A stretch of DNA of 64,000 nucleotides from contig NC_133929.1 of assembly GCF_964199755.1 (NCBI RefSeq), positions 2,187,806 to 2,251,805 of the forward strand. Reading direction: 5' to 3'. Origin of the DNA: Larus michahellis (taxonomy: Eukaryota > Chordata > Aves > Charadriiformes > Laridae). The stretch's first letter is position 1, and each line of letters opens with the position of its first letter. The notes under the pieces were generated by a model. It searched no databases. It saw only the letters and a list, made by a program, of their open reading frames with translations, and was not told the DNA's origin. Positions 44,280 to 56,034 of this stretch are shown here, piece by piece. Position numbers and translations under genes: made by a program.

Positions 44280-45665
44280 TTGCCCCAACCCAGGTGCAGG
44301 ACCTTGCACTCGGCCTTGTTGAACTTCATGAAGTTTGCATGGGCCCACTCCTCAAGCATGTCAAATTCCCTCTGGATGGCATCCCTTCCCTTGAGCAAAT
44401 CAACTGCACCCCTCAGCTTGGTGTCATCTGCAAACTTGCTGAGGGTGCAGTCAGTCCCACTGTCTGTCATTGATGAAGATATTGAATAGTATTGGTCCCA
44501 GTACAGACCCTTGAGAGACACCACTCGTTACTGGTTTTTTTTTTACTTGGACATTGAGCCATTGACTGTAACTATTTGGATGCAGCCATCCAGCCAATTC
44601 CTTACCCATCTAACAGTCCATCCTTCAAACCCATATCTCTCCATTTTAGTGTCAAGAATGTTGTGGGGGATCATATCAAAGGCCTTGCAGAAGTCCAGGT
44701 AGATGACATCTGTAGCTCTTCCCTTGTCCACTGATGCAGTCACTCCATTGTAGAAGGCTACCAGATTAGTCAGGCGTGATTTGCCCTTGGTTGTTGACAG
44801 GCATATTGGCTGTCTCTGTTCACCTTCCAGTGTTCCATATGCTTTGACATATCTTCCAGGAGGATCTATCTGTTCCATGATCTTACCAGGCACAGAGGTG
44901 AGGCTGACTGTTTGGTAGTTCCCAGGGTCTTTTTTAAAGGTCCCTTTTTAAAAAATGGGCATGATGTTTCCCTTTTTGCAGTCACCAGGGACTTCACCTG
45001 ACTGCCACGACTTTTTTAATATCACAGAGAGTGGCTTAGGAACCATGTCTGCCAGTTCCCTCAGGACCCTGGGATGCATCTCATCAGGTCCCATGGACTT
45101 CTGTATGTTCAGGTTCCTCAGGTGGTCTCGAATCTGATCTTCTCCTATGATGGGAAGGACTTCATTTCCCCAGTCCCTGCACTGAGGTTCAAGGGCTTCA
45201 GAGATGTGGGAAGAGAGATTACCATTGAAAACTGAGGCAAAAAACTGTTGAATACCTCAGCTTTCTCCATGTCAGTTGTCACTAGTTTTCTTGTCTCATT
45301 TATGGGGGTGTGTGTGTGTGTGCGTACCTTTTCTTTAATCTTCCTTTTCTGGGAAACATACCTGTAGAAGCCCTTATTATTCTTTGCATCCCTTGCAAAG
45401 TTCAGCTCCAGCTGTGCCCTAGCTTTCCTGATCACATCCCTTCACATATGGGCAGCGTCCCTATTATTCTTTCCAGCATACTCGTCCCTGCTACTACTGC
45501 CTGTGCATTTCCTTCTTACATTTTTTTTTTGACCAGGAGGTCCTTACTCAGCCATGTTGGTCTCCGGCCTTCCTTGACCAATTTCCTACATGTGGCAATT
45601 GAGAGCTCTTGTAAGAGCTGCCAGCTCTGTTCATCTCCTTCATCCCTGAGGGCAGTGCTTAAGGT
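44280..45665 (-). mobile_element. CR1 LINE (minus), reverse transcriptase and linker
   Basis: Resumes the CR1 interrupted at 43565: antisense of [10 protein letters not shown] (about 44410-44440), of [21 protein letters not shown] sequence near 44880, of the [15 protein letters not shown] block near 45075, and of the linker near 45400. It includes a GT microsatellite (about 45303-45324). The match ends near 45665. Confidence 0.9.
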
Positions 45666-46013
45666 TCATAGAATGTTAATAGAACCTTAAGTGCTTTAGA
45701 GCAGGATGTGCTGCCTTCTTCCCAAGCTTGTCATTGAAAGAAATAACAAATTGAAAGAAAACAACCTTGTTTATAACATTTTCAGCATTCCAAACATTTT
45801 TCTCAAATGTACTGTTAAAAAGAGACTGCAGCATCTACAGTATGGTACACAATCACAGTTGTGTGACTTAAACCGTTGCTGCATCTTCTGATCCTGCAGC
45901 TATAATCTCAAATTAGATTATTGTGACTAATGTACATGAGGACTACTGAGAATAATTAAAAGAACCCCAAAACTTCAAGTAGTTACATGCTGTCCAAACC
46001 TAGGTCAAAGTAT
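45666..46013. other. no gene or clear repeat seen
   Basis: AT-rich flank between the CR1 and the LTR-A copy at 46019. Confidence 0.5.
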
Positions 46014-46018
46014 TTCAT

Positions 46019-46588
46019 TGTACTGGGTTTGTCTGTGATGGAGTTAACTTTCTTCATAGGAGCCCTGTGTTTTGGATTTGTGACTATAACAATCTTGACA
46101 ACACACCAGTGTTTCAGCTATTGCTGAACAGTGTTAGCACAGTGTCCAGACTTTCTGGTTTTCCTTCTCTGCCCCACTGGGGAGTAGGTTGAGGAGTGAG
46201 CAAGAAGTTGGGAGGGGACACAGCTGGAACAGCTGACCTGAACTGGCCAAAGGGATATTCCATTCCATATAATGTCATGCTCAGCAATAAAAATGGAGGG
46301 AAGGGGTTTTTTTGGGAGGAAGGTAGCTGTTGTTCAGAGACTGGCTGGACATCAGTCTATTTCCTGGAGGTGGTGAGTGATTGCCTTTGCATCACTTGTT
46401 CTGTTTTTCTTTTCTTCTTTCCTTTCTTTTTGTTTTTCTTTTCTTCTTTCCTTTCTTTTCTCTCTCCTTTCTCAACCCCTGAGTTCTCTTGCTTTTGCTC
46501 TTCCTATTCTCTCCCCTGTCCTGCCTTTTTTTGGGGGGGGGGGGAGGAGTGAGGTGCTTAAGCTGCTGGTGAGGGGTAAACTACAACA
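46019..46588 (+). mobile_element. LTR-A, solo LTR (570 bp)
   Basis: TGTACTGGG...AACTACAACA with the same block order as the 9229 copy and a CTTTT-rich microsatellite near 46408-46470. Flanks TTCAT (46014-46018) and TTAAT (46589-46593) could be a mutated 5-bp duplication. Confidence 0.85.
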
Positions 46589-46645
46589 TTAATTTTCACA
46601 CATTGTTTTAGGAAATAAGTAGTGGTGTCATTTTTTTAATATACA

Positions 46646-47192
46646 TGTTGGAGAAATACCAGAAGTAAAGGGTACAATTAACCACTGTAAATAGTTAGCA
46701 AGATGTGGCCCTGGAGAAAGAACAGGATACCATAAATTAGCCAAAATAAGGGAATACCAAGATAAACTCAAGGGGAACAGAACTGCTAACAAGGCCAAAG
46801 AAGTCACTTGAACTATGAGTGAACTATCCTAATTAACATATTAAAAAACCCGCCCTCGGTAGGGAAAGCCCCCTACTAGCAAAAGCCCCCTCCTCATGGA
46901 GCATGTGTAGAAAAAGAGAGGACACTGTGAATTCAAGTAGAGACAAGGCACAGCAAGAACCAATGGGAATGAGGATGACTAAGCGTAACTAGAAAGTACT
47001 GATAACTGTTGCTTAACTGTTGCTCGAAAATGTCTAAATGCTTACCGTGTGCCAACCCAAGGCGTGCTAGCTTTGTGGATGAACCACCTAGCACCCATCT
47101 CTGCACAGAAATGAAATAAACAAATATCTCGCCTCTGTGGGTATATTGGCTTCTTGCACACCAGGTTAAAAGAATGCAGGTTTGGGACAACA
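46646..47192 (+). mobile_element. LTR-H, solo LTR with 4-bp duplication
   Basis: TGTTGGAG...GGACAACA with 5-bp inverted ends. It has a CCAAT box near 46958 and AATAAA at about 47116. TACA lies on both sides (46642-46645, 47193-47196), as made by gammaretrovirus-like (class I) ERVs. It lies about 250 bases beyond the RASA1 3' end. Confidence 0.85.
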
Positions 47193-47439
47193 TACATACC
47201 TAAATGCAACTTTGAGATTTACCTATAGTAATTTTTATCAATGCATTTTATACATAGTAGATAAATAGCCAACCACATCTGTTATCCTAATTTCATTTTT
47301 ACAATGTTCTATTACTTGCACCCAAATTTATCCAGTTACCATAAAGAGCCTATCAGCAGCTTGATTATTTTAAAAACTTACTTTTCAGGTTTAAAAATAA
47401 GATTCATGGTAGCCATACATTATACACAAGACCAACCAA

Positions 47440-48221
47440 TACATATTTTATAAAATGGTTTAATGGATGCACACGTCTGATACAGTGATAATAAATTTAC
47501 TGAATTCTAATTATTCACTGTTGTAAATATTTTACAAAATCATTGTGATTTACCTGGATGGATACACAGTCCTTGATGGAAGAATTATTTAGACTGAATC
47601 AGTGGCACATTAAAGAATAAATCTGACAAGATCCCTTCTGCATATTCTTTTGACATGATTCCAGCAAGAGAAACAGCATGGTATAAAAAGTATACAGGAA
47701 AGATTGTTCTTATCATAACCATCAAACTTTGGAAATTGTAAATACAAGATCAAGTGGTTGAAACAAAATCATAATAATTGTAATCAGTCAGAAATTACAG
47801 TAAGAAATGTTATCCAGTTACATGTAGCTGTCAAAACAATGCATTTCTTTCATTGTCAGTTGATAATTCTTTTCCAACAAGACAGAAAAAACTTTGGCAA
47901 TTGCAGGCATTGAAAATAATTTTCAAAGTTCAAGACAGTCACAGCATTTTCTTTGCAGAAGGGAAACTGTACACCAAGGCTCCGAGGCTGTAAAAAATGG
48001 TTCCAAGTGGAAAAAAAAGTGCAAATATCCTGCACAGATAGTTAAAAAAGCTGCTGGTACAATCATTCACTAACAGAATCTTTGTTTTCTTTTTGCATAG
48101 TTCACACATCACTGGGAATGTGATAGGGTGTGCTATTTTTGGCAAGAGCAAAAGAAGTGATAATTGTGTGAGTTGCCATGTTAGACATGATGGATCCATG
48201 CAGAATTCAGGTAGAGGGCTG
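47440..48221 (-). other. RASA1 3' UTR (inferred)
   Basis: Sequence after the RASA1 stop codon on the minus strand. An ATTAAA signal at 47459-47464 would give an end near 47440; I saw no AATAAA nearer. The length of about 780 bases is an inference. Confidence 0.5.
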
Positions 48222-48305
48222 CTACCTGATGTTATTAGACACTGAATACTGATTTTGTTTTTGTTGAAGCAGCTCTGTAATAGCCAACAGCTTCTTAAGA
48301 ACATG
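48222..48305 (-). CDS. RASA1: RASA1 last coding exon (27 residues and stop)
   Basis: RASA1 (p120 RasGAP) is a cytosolic protein that speeds GTP hydrolysis by Ras and binds phosphotyrosine proteins through SH2 domains. This exon starts after an acceptor (tttttctacag) and encodes HVLKKLLAITELLQQKQNQY and the end SVSNNIR with a TAG stop. The first 20 residues equal the human C-terminus as I recall it. The last seven differ at most positions (human TKTNDVR). The exon follows the 50454-50588 exon by a 2.1-kb intron in phase 0. The reading is clear; the changed tail is one reason to suspect a diverged sex-linked copy. Confidence 0.95.
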   Translation of the reverse strand, partial: HVLKKLLAITELLQQKQNQYSVSNNIR

Positions 48306-50453
48306 CTGTAGAAAAAAAAAACAAAAAAAAACACAACCCAGTACAACCCTACATTAGCAACTAGAAAAAGTCAAAACCCATCTTGCTTGAGAAGCATCTT
48401 CAACATTAACCTATCAGACTTAGAATTAGGTAGTTTAAAATATATTTAAGCCCCCTTTACATCACCGCCCCAAGCTCCAATTCCCTAGTCACTAAGACAT
48501 TACTTCAAAAGGCAACTGCAAAGCAGCAATATGAAACTTATCTGCACCCATGGAGACCCATTAAGTCTTGCCAACTTAACCTGAGAGTTTCAAAATCAAA
48601 GAGAGTTCTCCCATCTGTTAAAAACAATCTGTAAACCAAAAATCCATTCTCAGGTATTTTCCCTATGTGAAAGTGCAGAACAGGGACAAGAATGAAAGAA
48701 GAGTCCGGTGATAAAAAAAAAGGTGATAATGCACAGGCAGAACTACTCTCTTTTCACTTTCTGAAAACATGGTCATTAAACTAAACCAAATGCAACTGAA
48801 CATACACATAAAACAGGCTGAGAAATTGTATTGCTAACACACTGTCATGAGTTCAATCATTTTTTCATTATAGTAGAACTATGTTCAACTACAACAGGGT
48901 GATCCTGAACCATTAGGGCACTTACAGGAGGAAAAGGGGAAAAAAAATCAAGGTTTTTTTTTTATAGAAACCCATGAGGAAAAATTACTCCTCTGAAGTA
49001 GAAATATAAGTTTATCGAGGAAACAGTATCACATCAGTAATCATTATGTACTTCAGATACAGGCTTTGTGAAATAAATGATATCCCTTAAGCAATACATA
49101 TTTAGTACTGAAAACTTCTACTATCCTGTCTTGCCAGTCTAGCTATCATTTTTGCTTTGTCAAGACTAGCAGTAGCTGTAAGTGAATTATGAACTTGAAC
49201 ATGATTGATGTTTTTCCCCTCATATGCCACTGAAGAGGTAAATTGTAGTAGTTATTAAACTGGATTAGTTTTGAATTGCTATAATGAAGCATTATCTCAT
49301 TTCTAATTCCTTGAGCTTTCTTCTGCCAAAGATGATTAAATACAAATATATTTTCACCTTTTGCAAAATCACCATAAAAGTTCCCAGTAAACCCCTTATT
49401 TAAAAAAGATTACTGCTGAAAAATGCATTATTTGAGTAACATCTGCTGCCAGGAGAAAGAAATATAGATTTATTGTCTACCTAGGTTTAAATTAAGGCCT
49501 TCAAAGAATCGGCTATAGGAAGACCAGTCTTTAAACCATGAGAATAATAAGAAATCTGATTAGAAGTTATTTTGAAACAATTAAATTAGAAACTATTTTA
49601 AAAACGATCTCGTTGAAAATGAGTCATTAAACAAATAGTTTAAACTGATACTGATTAAATTTAAGAAGACCATCTCTAAACAAAAAGGCTTTCTATAATA
49701 CAACTGCCCCTGCCCTCAAATCGTTAGTATTAAAAAAGGAAGACTACTTAAATTATCTCCTGCACAGCACAGTATACTAGTCAAGCATACCAAAACATAT
49801 TATTGTGCAATAAGTAGAATTGCCAACTTGAAGTTCATCATAATTAGTAGACCATAGGCAAGTATATTACTTTTGTAGTATTTTGAGAAAATGCATGAAG
49901 TCATTTGAATTCTTTTCCTCTTAAAATGTAAGTTTTCATAAAAGCTGTATATAAGTTTAATAGTTGGAACAGAACACTAATTTATAGTGTTTGCTAGAGA
50001 AGTTTGCCATGTTTGTTTACAAATGTAATAAATCAGGAAGCAGAAATGAAGAAGTGATAGAAAGCTAAGGAAAGTAAATTAAGTTATTTAGTTCTCAATT
50101 AGAAGAACCAGATCCTAAAACTAGAGTCTGTCAGGAGACAGTAATTTCTTGAATTTAGGCTTCCTCTAGAAACTAAAAACTTCACCTGGAAACTAAATTA
50201 AAAAAAAGCAAAAAACCAAAACAAAACACCAAAACCCAACCTACTGCTTTAAAACATCTTTGGTTTTGTTGTATAAATACTTAGTTCATAGTTTTGATCT
50301 TTACCTTTACAACTAGCAACCTCCTGGTGAAATTTACATATTATTTATCACTCATACTGCTGGACAGAAAAATTGCAAAAGAATCACGATATTAAGCAAT
50401 AACTCAAGACATGCTATCTGTACCTGTGATTTTTGTTAACCATTGTAGTTTAC
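48306..50453 (-). other. RASA1 last intron
   Basis: Between the exons at 48222 and 50454, GT donor and AG acceptor at the ends. AT-rich; no repeat or coding motif was recognised in it. Confidence 0.8.
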
Positions 50454-50588
50454 CTGCATTACACCTCGCTCATTACTGAGTGTCCGAAGTTCATCTGAAT
50501 GTGCCACACACATCTCATGCAAGGCTGCCAGATAACGGGATAAGTCAGTTCTAGAGTGCTCTGTAGTGTCTGGAAGCTCAGGAACATT
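50454..50588 (-). CDS. RASA1: RASA1 coding exon (45 residues)
   Basis: The exon (135 bases, phase 0 at both ends) lies between an acceptor 'ttgttaaag' and a donor CAG/GTAAAC. It encodes a stretch from NVPELPDTTEHSRTDL through LHEMCVAHSDELRTLSNERG to VMQ. It belongs to the region after the RasGAP domain. By comparison with the human protein as I recall it, D is Y after LSR, I is M in the HEICV block, and AQ is VM in the NERGAQQ block; these positions are usually conserved in vertebrates. No stop or frameshift is present. Confidence 0.97.
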
Positions 50589-51927
50589 CTTTAACAAAAA
50601 TTATGAGAGCAGACTTAGAATGGTGAGTAGCCAGGCATATAAAAAAATTAAATTATAGTTCTACCGACCCGCCAACAGCTGTTTTGATACTGCAAGCAAG
50701 TACTGCAATGTTTTTCTTCACAATTAAGTCTTCTGTCCACGTTATCTAATACAAATTATATATTTCCTCCTCTCCACAAGCATCTGTTTTATGAAGATAT
50801 TTTAATTATGGTTACACATTTTACATGGAGAGATTACTAAATATGCAGCAATTCCTATTCCTACTAGGAGGGTTCTACTAAAAGGTTTGATGTTGCTATG
50901 CTACCTCTGAGCTGACCAGAAAGATACTGAGAAAAGAGATTCACATTATATCCTCCCCCCAAATGAAGGGGATCCATCCATTAGGTGGGGGTTTTTAAAA
51001 TTTAAATCAGACAATAGCAGCAGCAAAAATGGACATCACCCCCACCCACAAACTATCAAGTCGGTAAATCCACTAATAAAATAATGTAATTAAAACAGTA
51101 GATTAATCAGTTATTTTAAAACCCAACAGTTTTCTGAATCCCCATGCATGATCTGCCATTTAATGAAAAAAACAATATATCATAATATGCAGAAGTTGCT
51201 GTTTAACCAGAAAAAGGTGACATATGGCATTCCACCTGAATGACACACTTCAAAACACTCATTCTTATAGATTATCAAAATAATCTGAGATGTCTTTTAG
51301 GTCACTTTTAATGGTTCAATTCAAGCTAGGCACATTTCATTCATCTTCATATTTAAAACAAATTCTTGGTTTAATCATATACATATATACATACATGAGC
51401 TCCTAACTCATGTTATAGCTATCATACACAAATCAGTAACAGTTTCAAAGTGAACTGCAATTATTATTTTCTTTTAAATGACAATATCTAGAATTCATGC
51501 AGTGAGACATTTGGTAATGTATAACTAAAATTGAACATATTTTTTAAAACTTCTATTTTTTCAATGTCGGGTCAAAACCATATGACAAATTACACATAAG
51601 AATTTTTTGGTTTAAAATATTTTTTTAAAAGATTGGTATTTTTGGCCAAAAGCCCTAATCCTTGGGGAGAAGCTCAAATAGATATCATGTCTACAGCAGT
51701 ACTAATGAATAAAATATTTCTAAAAGGACATTTGATTTGCTTTAATTCAGTGCAACAGGCCAGTAATCTGCAGTTCCTAAACATACATAAGAAAAAATTT
51801 CCAGTAACAAGCATTCAAAATTGTGTGGAAGCTGATGCATTTTTGAGGTAGTTAACAAGAACTGTAAAGAATTTTGATTTACAATGTTGCTATACAACTT
51901 CCAATAATTTTTTTTTAAGCCACTTAC
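50589..51927 (-). other. RASA1 intron
   Basis: AT-rich intron between two phase-0 exons. No repeat or other feature recognised. Confidence 0.8.
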
Positions 51928-52005
51928 CCCAAGTTCATCTAAGAACATGATCATGCGATGTTTGTTACTCTTGATGAATGGATTTACCCCCTCCATATAT
52001 GGCTC
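51928..52005 (-). CDS. RASA1: RASA1 coding exon (26 residues)
   Basis: The exon (78 bases, phase 0 both ends) sits between an acceptor 'ttactag' and a donor GGG/GTAAGT. It encodes EPYMEGVNPFIKSNKHRMIM and FLDELG, the same as human RASA1 as I recall it. It is the end of the RasGAP domain and carries no substitution I can see, unlike its neighbours. The intron upstream (to 55946) contains a CR1, a solo LTR, another CR1 and one copy of the 73-bp repeat. Confidence 0.97.
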
Positions 52006-52291
52006 CTAGTAATTTTTAAAAGTATTTATTAGAACAAATCAGTACCGATTTAATAGTCATACCTGAAGTGAACACATCGTAATCAGAGACAAATGACACT
52101 CCAATACACAAATGTGTCATCTAGAGTGATTTTATTTTTTCAAGTGAATTTATAATGACTGGTGTACAACCAGTCAAAAGATTACACTTTTTTATATTCC
52201 AGATGAATTCTGAAATTGTTTATATATGTAGTGTGACATAGAATTTTACATTTCTGAAATATTAAAGATGGACTTCTTTTCTTCATTGCAG

Positions 52292-52364
52292 CTATATAAT
52301 GGAGAAAACACTTTCAGAGGTAACACCAGGACATAAGTGCCCTCCTTCTCATTCTTTCATTAAT
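52292..52364. repeat. 73-bp duplicated segment, copy 1 (RASA1 intron)
   Basis: Starts CTATATAATGGAG, contains CACCAGGACATAAGTGCC and ends TTTCATTAAT. It matches 59263-59335 at 72 of 73 positions (one C/T). Flanking bases do not match, so the copy is sharply bounded. Confidence 0.95.
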
Positions 52365-53130
52365 GCTTACATTCCAAGTTGTGAGTATCAGATAAATGGC
52401 TGTATAACGTCAGCCTGAACTCGCTTTTTTTCATTATGCTTAAGTCAACAGATTTTTATTGTTCGACCATGTTGTGACTTGGGAACAAGAACAGACCAAT
52501 TATTGCTGGCGTTCTTTTAGAGATGCAATAGAAACCTTATGAAAGCTGAGGTTTTTAGTGCAACTTGTAAAACTGATATACAAAATTATCTCAAGCAATA
52601 TGAAAATGAGTACAAATAAAAGAGGTGTTTCAAAATGCTGTACCAACAGAAAAAAGCAGTCTAAGGAATAAGTAGAGGAAAAGTGTGTGTGTGAAAGGGG
52701 GAAGCCAGAGGTTGGTATCTGTTCACTTGTTTCAGAATTAAAATACTCTATATCCAGGCTGGAAGTTTAGTCCTAATTGATCTCAATTTGGAAGTGAATT
52801 ATTACATATAGTATACAAAAGAACATGGATATGGAATGCATTTCAAGGTTCTGTACAGAGACATACTAATATTACTGAAAGATGTCTCCCCATTTTGACA
52901 TCAAATAATCAATGGAAATGCAAAAAGGCTCCCATCATCTACTTAAGGCAGATGATACATCCTTCTTGAACAGATTCTTTCTAATCACAGATTTCTACTC
53001 TAGCATATCTCAATTGTCTTTTTGATATGGATATTCCGAAAGAAAATTTACCCATTTTACCATCACATAGATGCTTTCTTTGTGGAGGGATGGTTGCCTG
53101 CCTCTCCTCTCCCACTTTTCCAACTCCAAC

Positions 53131-53200
53131 ACCCATCTAGTTGACCAAGGGAAGCCAGTAGATGTGGTGCTTTTAGACTTTAGCAAAGCTTTTGATACTC
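53131..53200 (+). mobile_element. CR1 LINE, part 1
   Basis: Begins 'cccatctagttgaccaagg' (motif A region, [13 protein letters not shown] 'tttagcaaagcttttgata') and is interrupted by LTR-B; it resumes at 53908. The last five bases (TACTC) are the left copy of the target duplication. Confidence 0.9.
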
Positions 53201-53907
53201 TGTCCTGGTCTGAGGTAAAACAGAACCAATTTTCTGGTTTGTAATTTTACTTTTTAGCTGGGCCTCTTCTAACTGACTAAAGTCTGAAATTAACAGCATA
53301 TTGTTCAGACACTGTTCACTCTCAGAGTGATAAGACCTGATTATACCAAGGAATGGTACGCACAGAGGCTCTTGCTTAGACTTATTGCTATAACATCCAA
53401 GGTCAGCTCACTTCGCTATTTGCCCCGTTAGAGGGTCGGAAGCGGATAAGCCTAGAGGGGTCCCACCTGCAGGGAGGAGCAGACAGGACAGGTGACCCAA
53501 AACTGACCAACAGGGCATTCCATCCCATCTGCCCCATGCTCAGTATAAAAGCTGAGGGATCAAAGGGTCAGCTCTCTTTCTGCAATGGCCAGTGTCCGAG
53601 GAGGACCCTGTCTGTTCGTTTGCCTTTGATCCCGATCCAAGCATCGCTGACTCCAGTCTGGGACTTTCCCTGTGCCTGCTGGTGACGCGATCATCATCCT
53701 GGGAGCTGGATACGGTTTTGTATATACTGTATATATTTCAATTTTTTATTATTTTTAATTTATTATTTTATTAACTTATTAATATTTTCATTAAAATAGT
53801 TTAGTTTTTTCTAAACTCATAAATCTCTTTATCTCTTCTTCTCCTCTCTTTGGAGGTGGGGGGAGCATCTGACATTCTGATTGGTCAATCCGGCCCAAAC
53901 CACAACA
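53201..53907 (+). mobile_element. LTR-B, complete solo LTR (707 bp)
   Basis: TGTCCTGGTCTGAGG...AACCACAACA, with a promoter-like 'cagtataaaagctg' near 53542 and AT-rich R with 'ttcattaaaatag' near 53786. TACTC precedes and TACTG follows; the CR1 reading 'gatactgtctctc' shows TACTG as the original target, so one base changed since insertion. Confidence 0.95.
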
Positions 53908-55026
53908 TACTGTCTCTCACAGTATCCTTCTGAATAAACTGTCCAGCATACCGCTAGACCAGTCCATAATACATTGGGTGAGCAATTGGCTGATGAGTTG
54001 GGCTCAAAGGGTTATAATAAATGGGGTTACATCAGGCTGGTGGCCAGTCATCAGTGGGGTTCCTCAGGGCTCAATTTTAGGGCCAGTGCTCTTTAATGTT
54101 TTTATAAATGATCTGGATGCAGGAATCGAATGTACATTAAGTAAGTTTGCCAACAATATTAAACTAGGAGGAGCTGTGGATTCCCTTGAGGCTAGAGAGG
54201 CCTTACAGAGAGATCTGGATAGACTAGAGAGCTGGGCAATCACCAGCTGTATGAAATTTAACAAGAGCAAGTGCAGGATTCTCCACCTGGGATGGGGCAA
54301 TCCTGGTTATATGTAGAAATTGAGGGATGAGAGGCTGGAGAGCAGCCCTGTGGAAAGAGATCTGGGGGGTCTGGGTTGATGGCAAGTTGACTATGAGTCA
54401 ACAGTGTGCCCAGGCAACCAAATGGGCCAACCATGTCCTGGGGTGCATCAAGCACAGCATAGCTAGCCAGTCGATGGAGGTGATTGTCCCACTCTACACT
54501 GCACTGGTGCGGCCCCACCTCAAGTTCTGTGTGCAGTTTTGGGCGCCTCAATATAAGAAGGACATCAAACTATGAGAGTGTGTCCAGAGGAGGGCAACCA
54601 AGATGGTGAAAGGCCTCGAGGGCAAGACTTACAAGGAGCAGCTGAGGTCACTTGGTTTGTTCAGCTTGGAGAAGAGAAGGCTGAGGGGTGACCTCATCGC
54701 AGTCTACAACTTCCTCAAGGGGGACAGCAGCGAGAGACGTGCTGATCTCCTCTCTCTGGTGACCAGCAGTAGGACACAAGGAATGAATCTGCGCCAGGGG
54801 AAGTTCAGGTTGGATGTCAGGAAAAGGTTCTTCACTGAGAGGGTGGTTGGTCACTGGAACAGCCTCCCCAGGGAAGCAGTCACGGCACCAAGCCTGTCAG
54901 AGTTCCAGGAGCATCTGGATGACACTCTTAGTCATATGGTTTAGTTTTAGGTAGTCCTGCGAGGAGCAGGGAGTTGGATTTGATGATCCTTATGGGTCTC
55001 TTCCAACTTGAGATATTCTATGAATA
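53908..55026 (+). mobile_element. CR1 LINE, part 2
   Basis: Continues the CR1 after [20 protein letters not shown] near 54060, [11 protein letters not shown] (motif C with NN instead of DD) near 54140, the ORF2 end near 54944, and a tail 'gatattctatgaat'. Frames are broken. It lies antisense in a RASA1 intron. Confidence 0.95.
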
Positions 55027-55260
55027 CTAGAGTATGGCTGCTACCCTTTTGGTCATTGACAGACAGAAAAAACAGTCCACATACTTCCACTGTTGTCTTT
55101 GGAACAAATGTCTGAGTTTATCTGTTCTCATAGCATGAAAATATGGTTGCATCACTCTTTATAATAGCTACTAGTATGGCTATTGGTTCATCAACTATTT
55201 TAACAGGTCACTGCTGTTGTTCATACTACCAGATTAAAAATCTTCATGGTATGTACCAAA

Positions 55261-55680
55261 TCATAGAATTGCTGAGGTTGGAAGGGACCTTTAAGATCAT
55301 CAAGTCCAACCATTAACCTACCCTGACAAAAACCACTTCTAAACCATGTCCCTAAGTGCCCCATCTACCCTTTTTTTAAACACCTCCAGGGATGGTGAAT
55401 CCACCACCTCCCTGGGCAGCCTATTCCAATGTTTAATAACCCTTTCAGTGAAAAAATGTTTCCTAATATCCAATCTAAACCTCCCCTGACATAACTTGAA
55501 CCCATTTCCTCTCGTCCTATCACTTGTCACCAGGGAGAAGAGGTCAGCCCCCATCTCCCTACACCCTCCTTTCAGGTAGTTGTAGAGGGTGATAAGGTCT
55601 CCCCTCAGCCTCCTCTTCTCCAGGCTAAACACCCCCAGCTCCCTCAGTCGTTCCTCAAAATCATTCACATAAGTTTCTAG
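55261..55680 (-). mobile_element. CR1 LINE 3' fragment (same strand as RASA1)
   Basis: Starts 'tcatagaattgctgagg' (reversed tail). The minus-strand frame 55339-55716 reads as the ORF2 end ([20 protein letters not shown]). No effect on the nearby exons at 51928 and 55946 is visible. Confidence 0.9.
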
Positions 55681-55945
55681 ATGACTCATTCTCAAATGAT
55701 TGACTCCTCTTTCCAATTCATCCAGACTTTATGCTACTGCTCTAGTTTAAATCAATACCCTGTTGAGCTCCAACTGAAGATAGAAGGAACTGCAAGAACA
55801 AGGCCTCCTCGCTGATGAAGACACCCAGGTCACACATCACAATTTGCACAAGAAAACAGCAACAGATTTTTGTCTGTATTAAAGGGGGACATTGAAATGT
55901 ATTGGAAACACAGTTCTAGACTGTTCTGCGTAAAATTATATTCAC

Positions 55946-56034
55946 CTTAGCTCCAAATTCAACCAGATTTGCTAAATTCTGCACAGACTTGGCAACCAGC
56001 GTCAGTGTTCTTGCAGCAGTAGGGGAAGGAGAAT
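55946..56034 (-). CDS. RASA1: RASA1 coding exon (29 full codons, phase 1 start)
   Basis: The exon (89 bases) follows an acceptor 'tattcctatcag' and precedes AAG/GTGAAT. The first two bases complete an Asp codon from the exon at 59535. It encodes SPSPTAARTLTLVAKSVQNL and ANLVEFGAK, part of the RasGAP domain. In human RASA1, as I recall it, the two T at SPSPT and RTLT are I, so these are I-to-T changes. The frame is intact. Confidence 0.97.

Noticed and set aside
47939..48346. 135-codon minus-strand frame over the last RASA1 exon
   Set aside because: It is in another frame than the exon and crosses the splice acceptor; the exon frame gives the RASA1 C-terminus.
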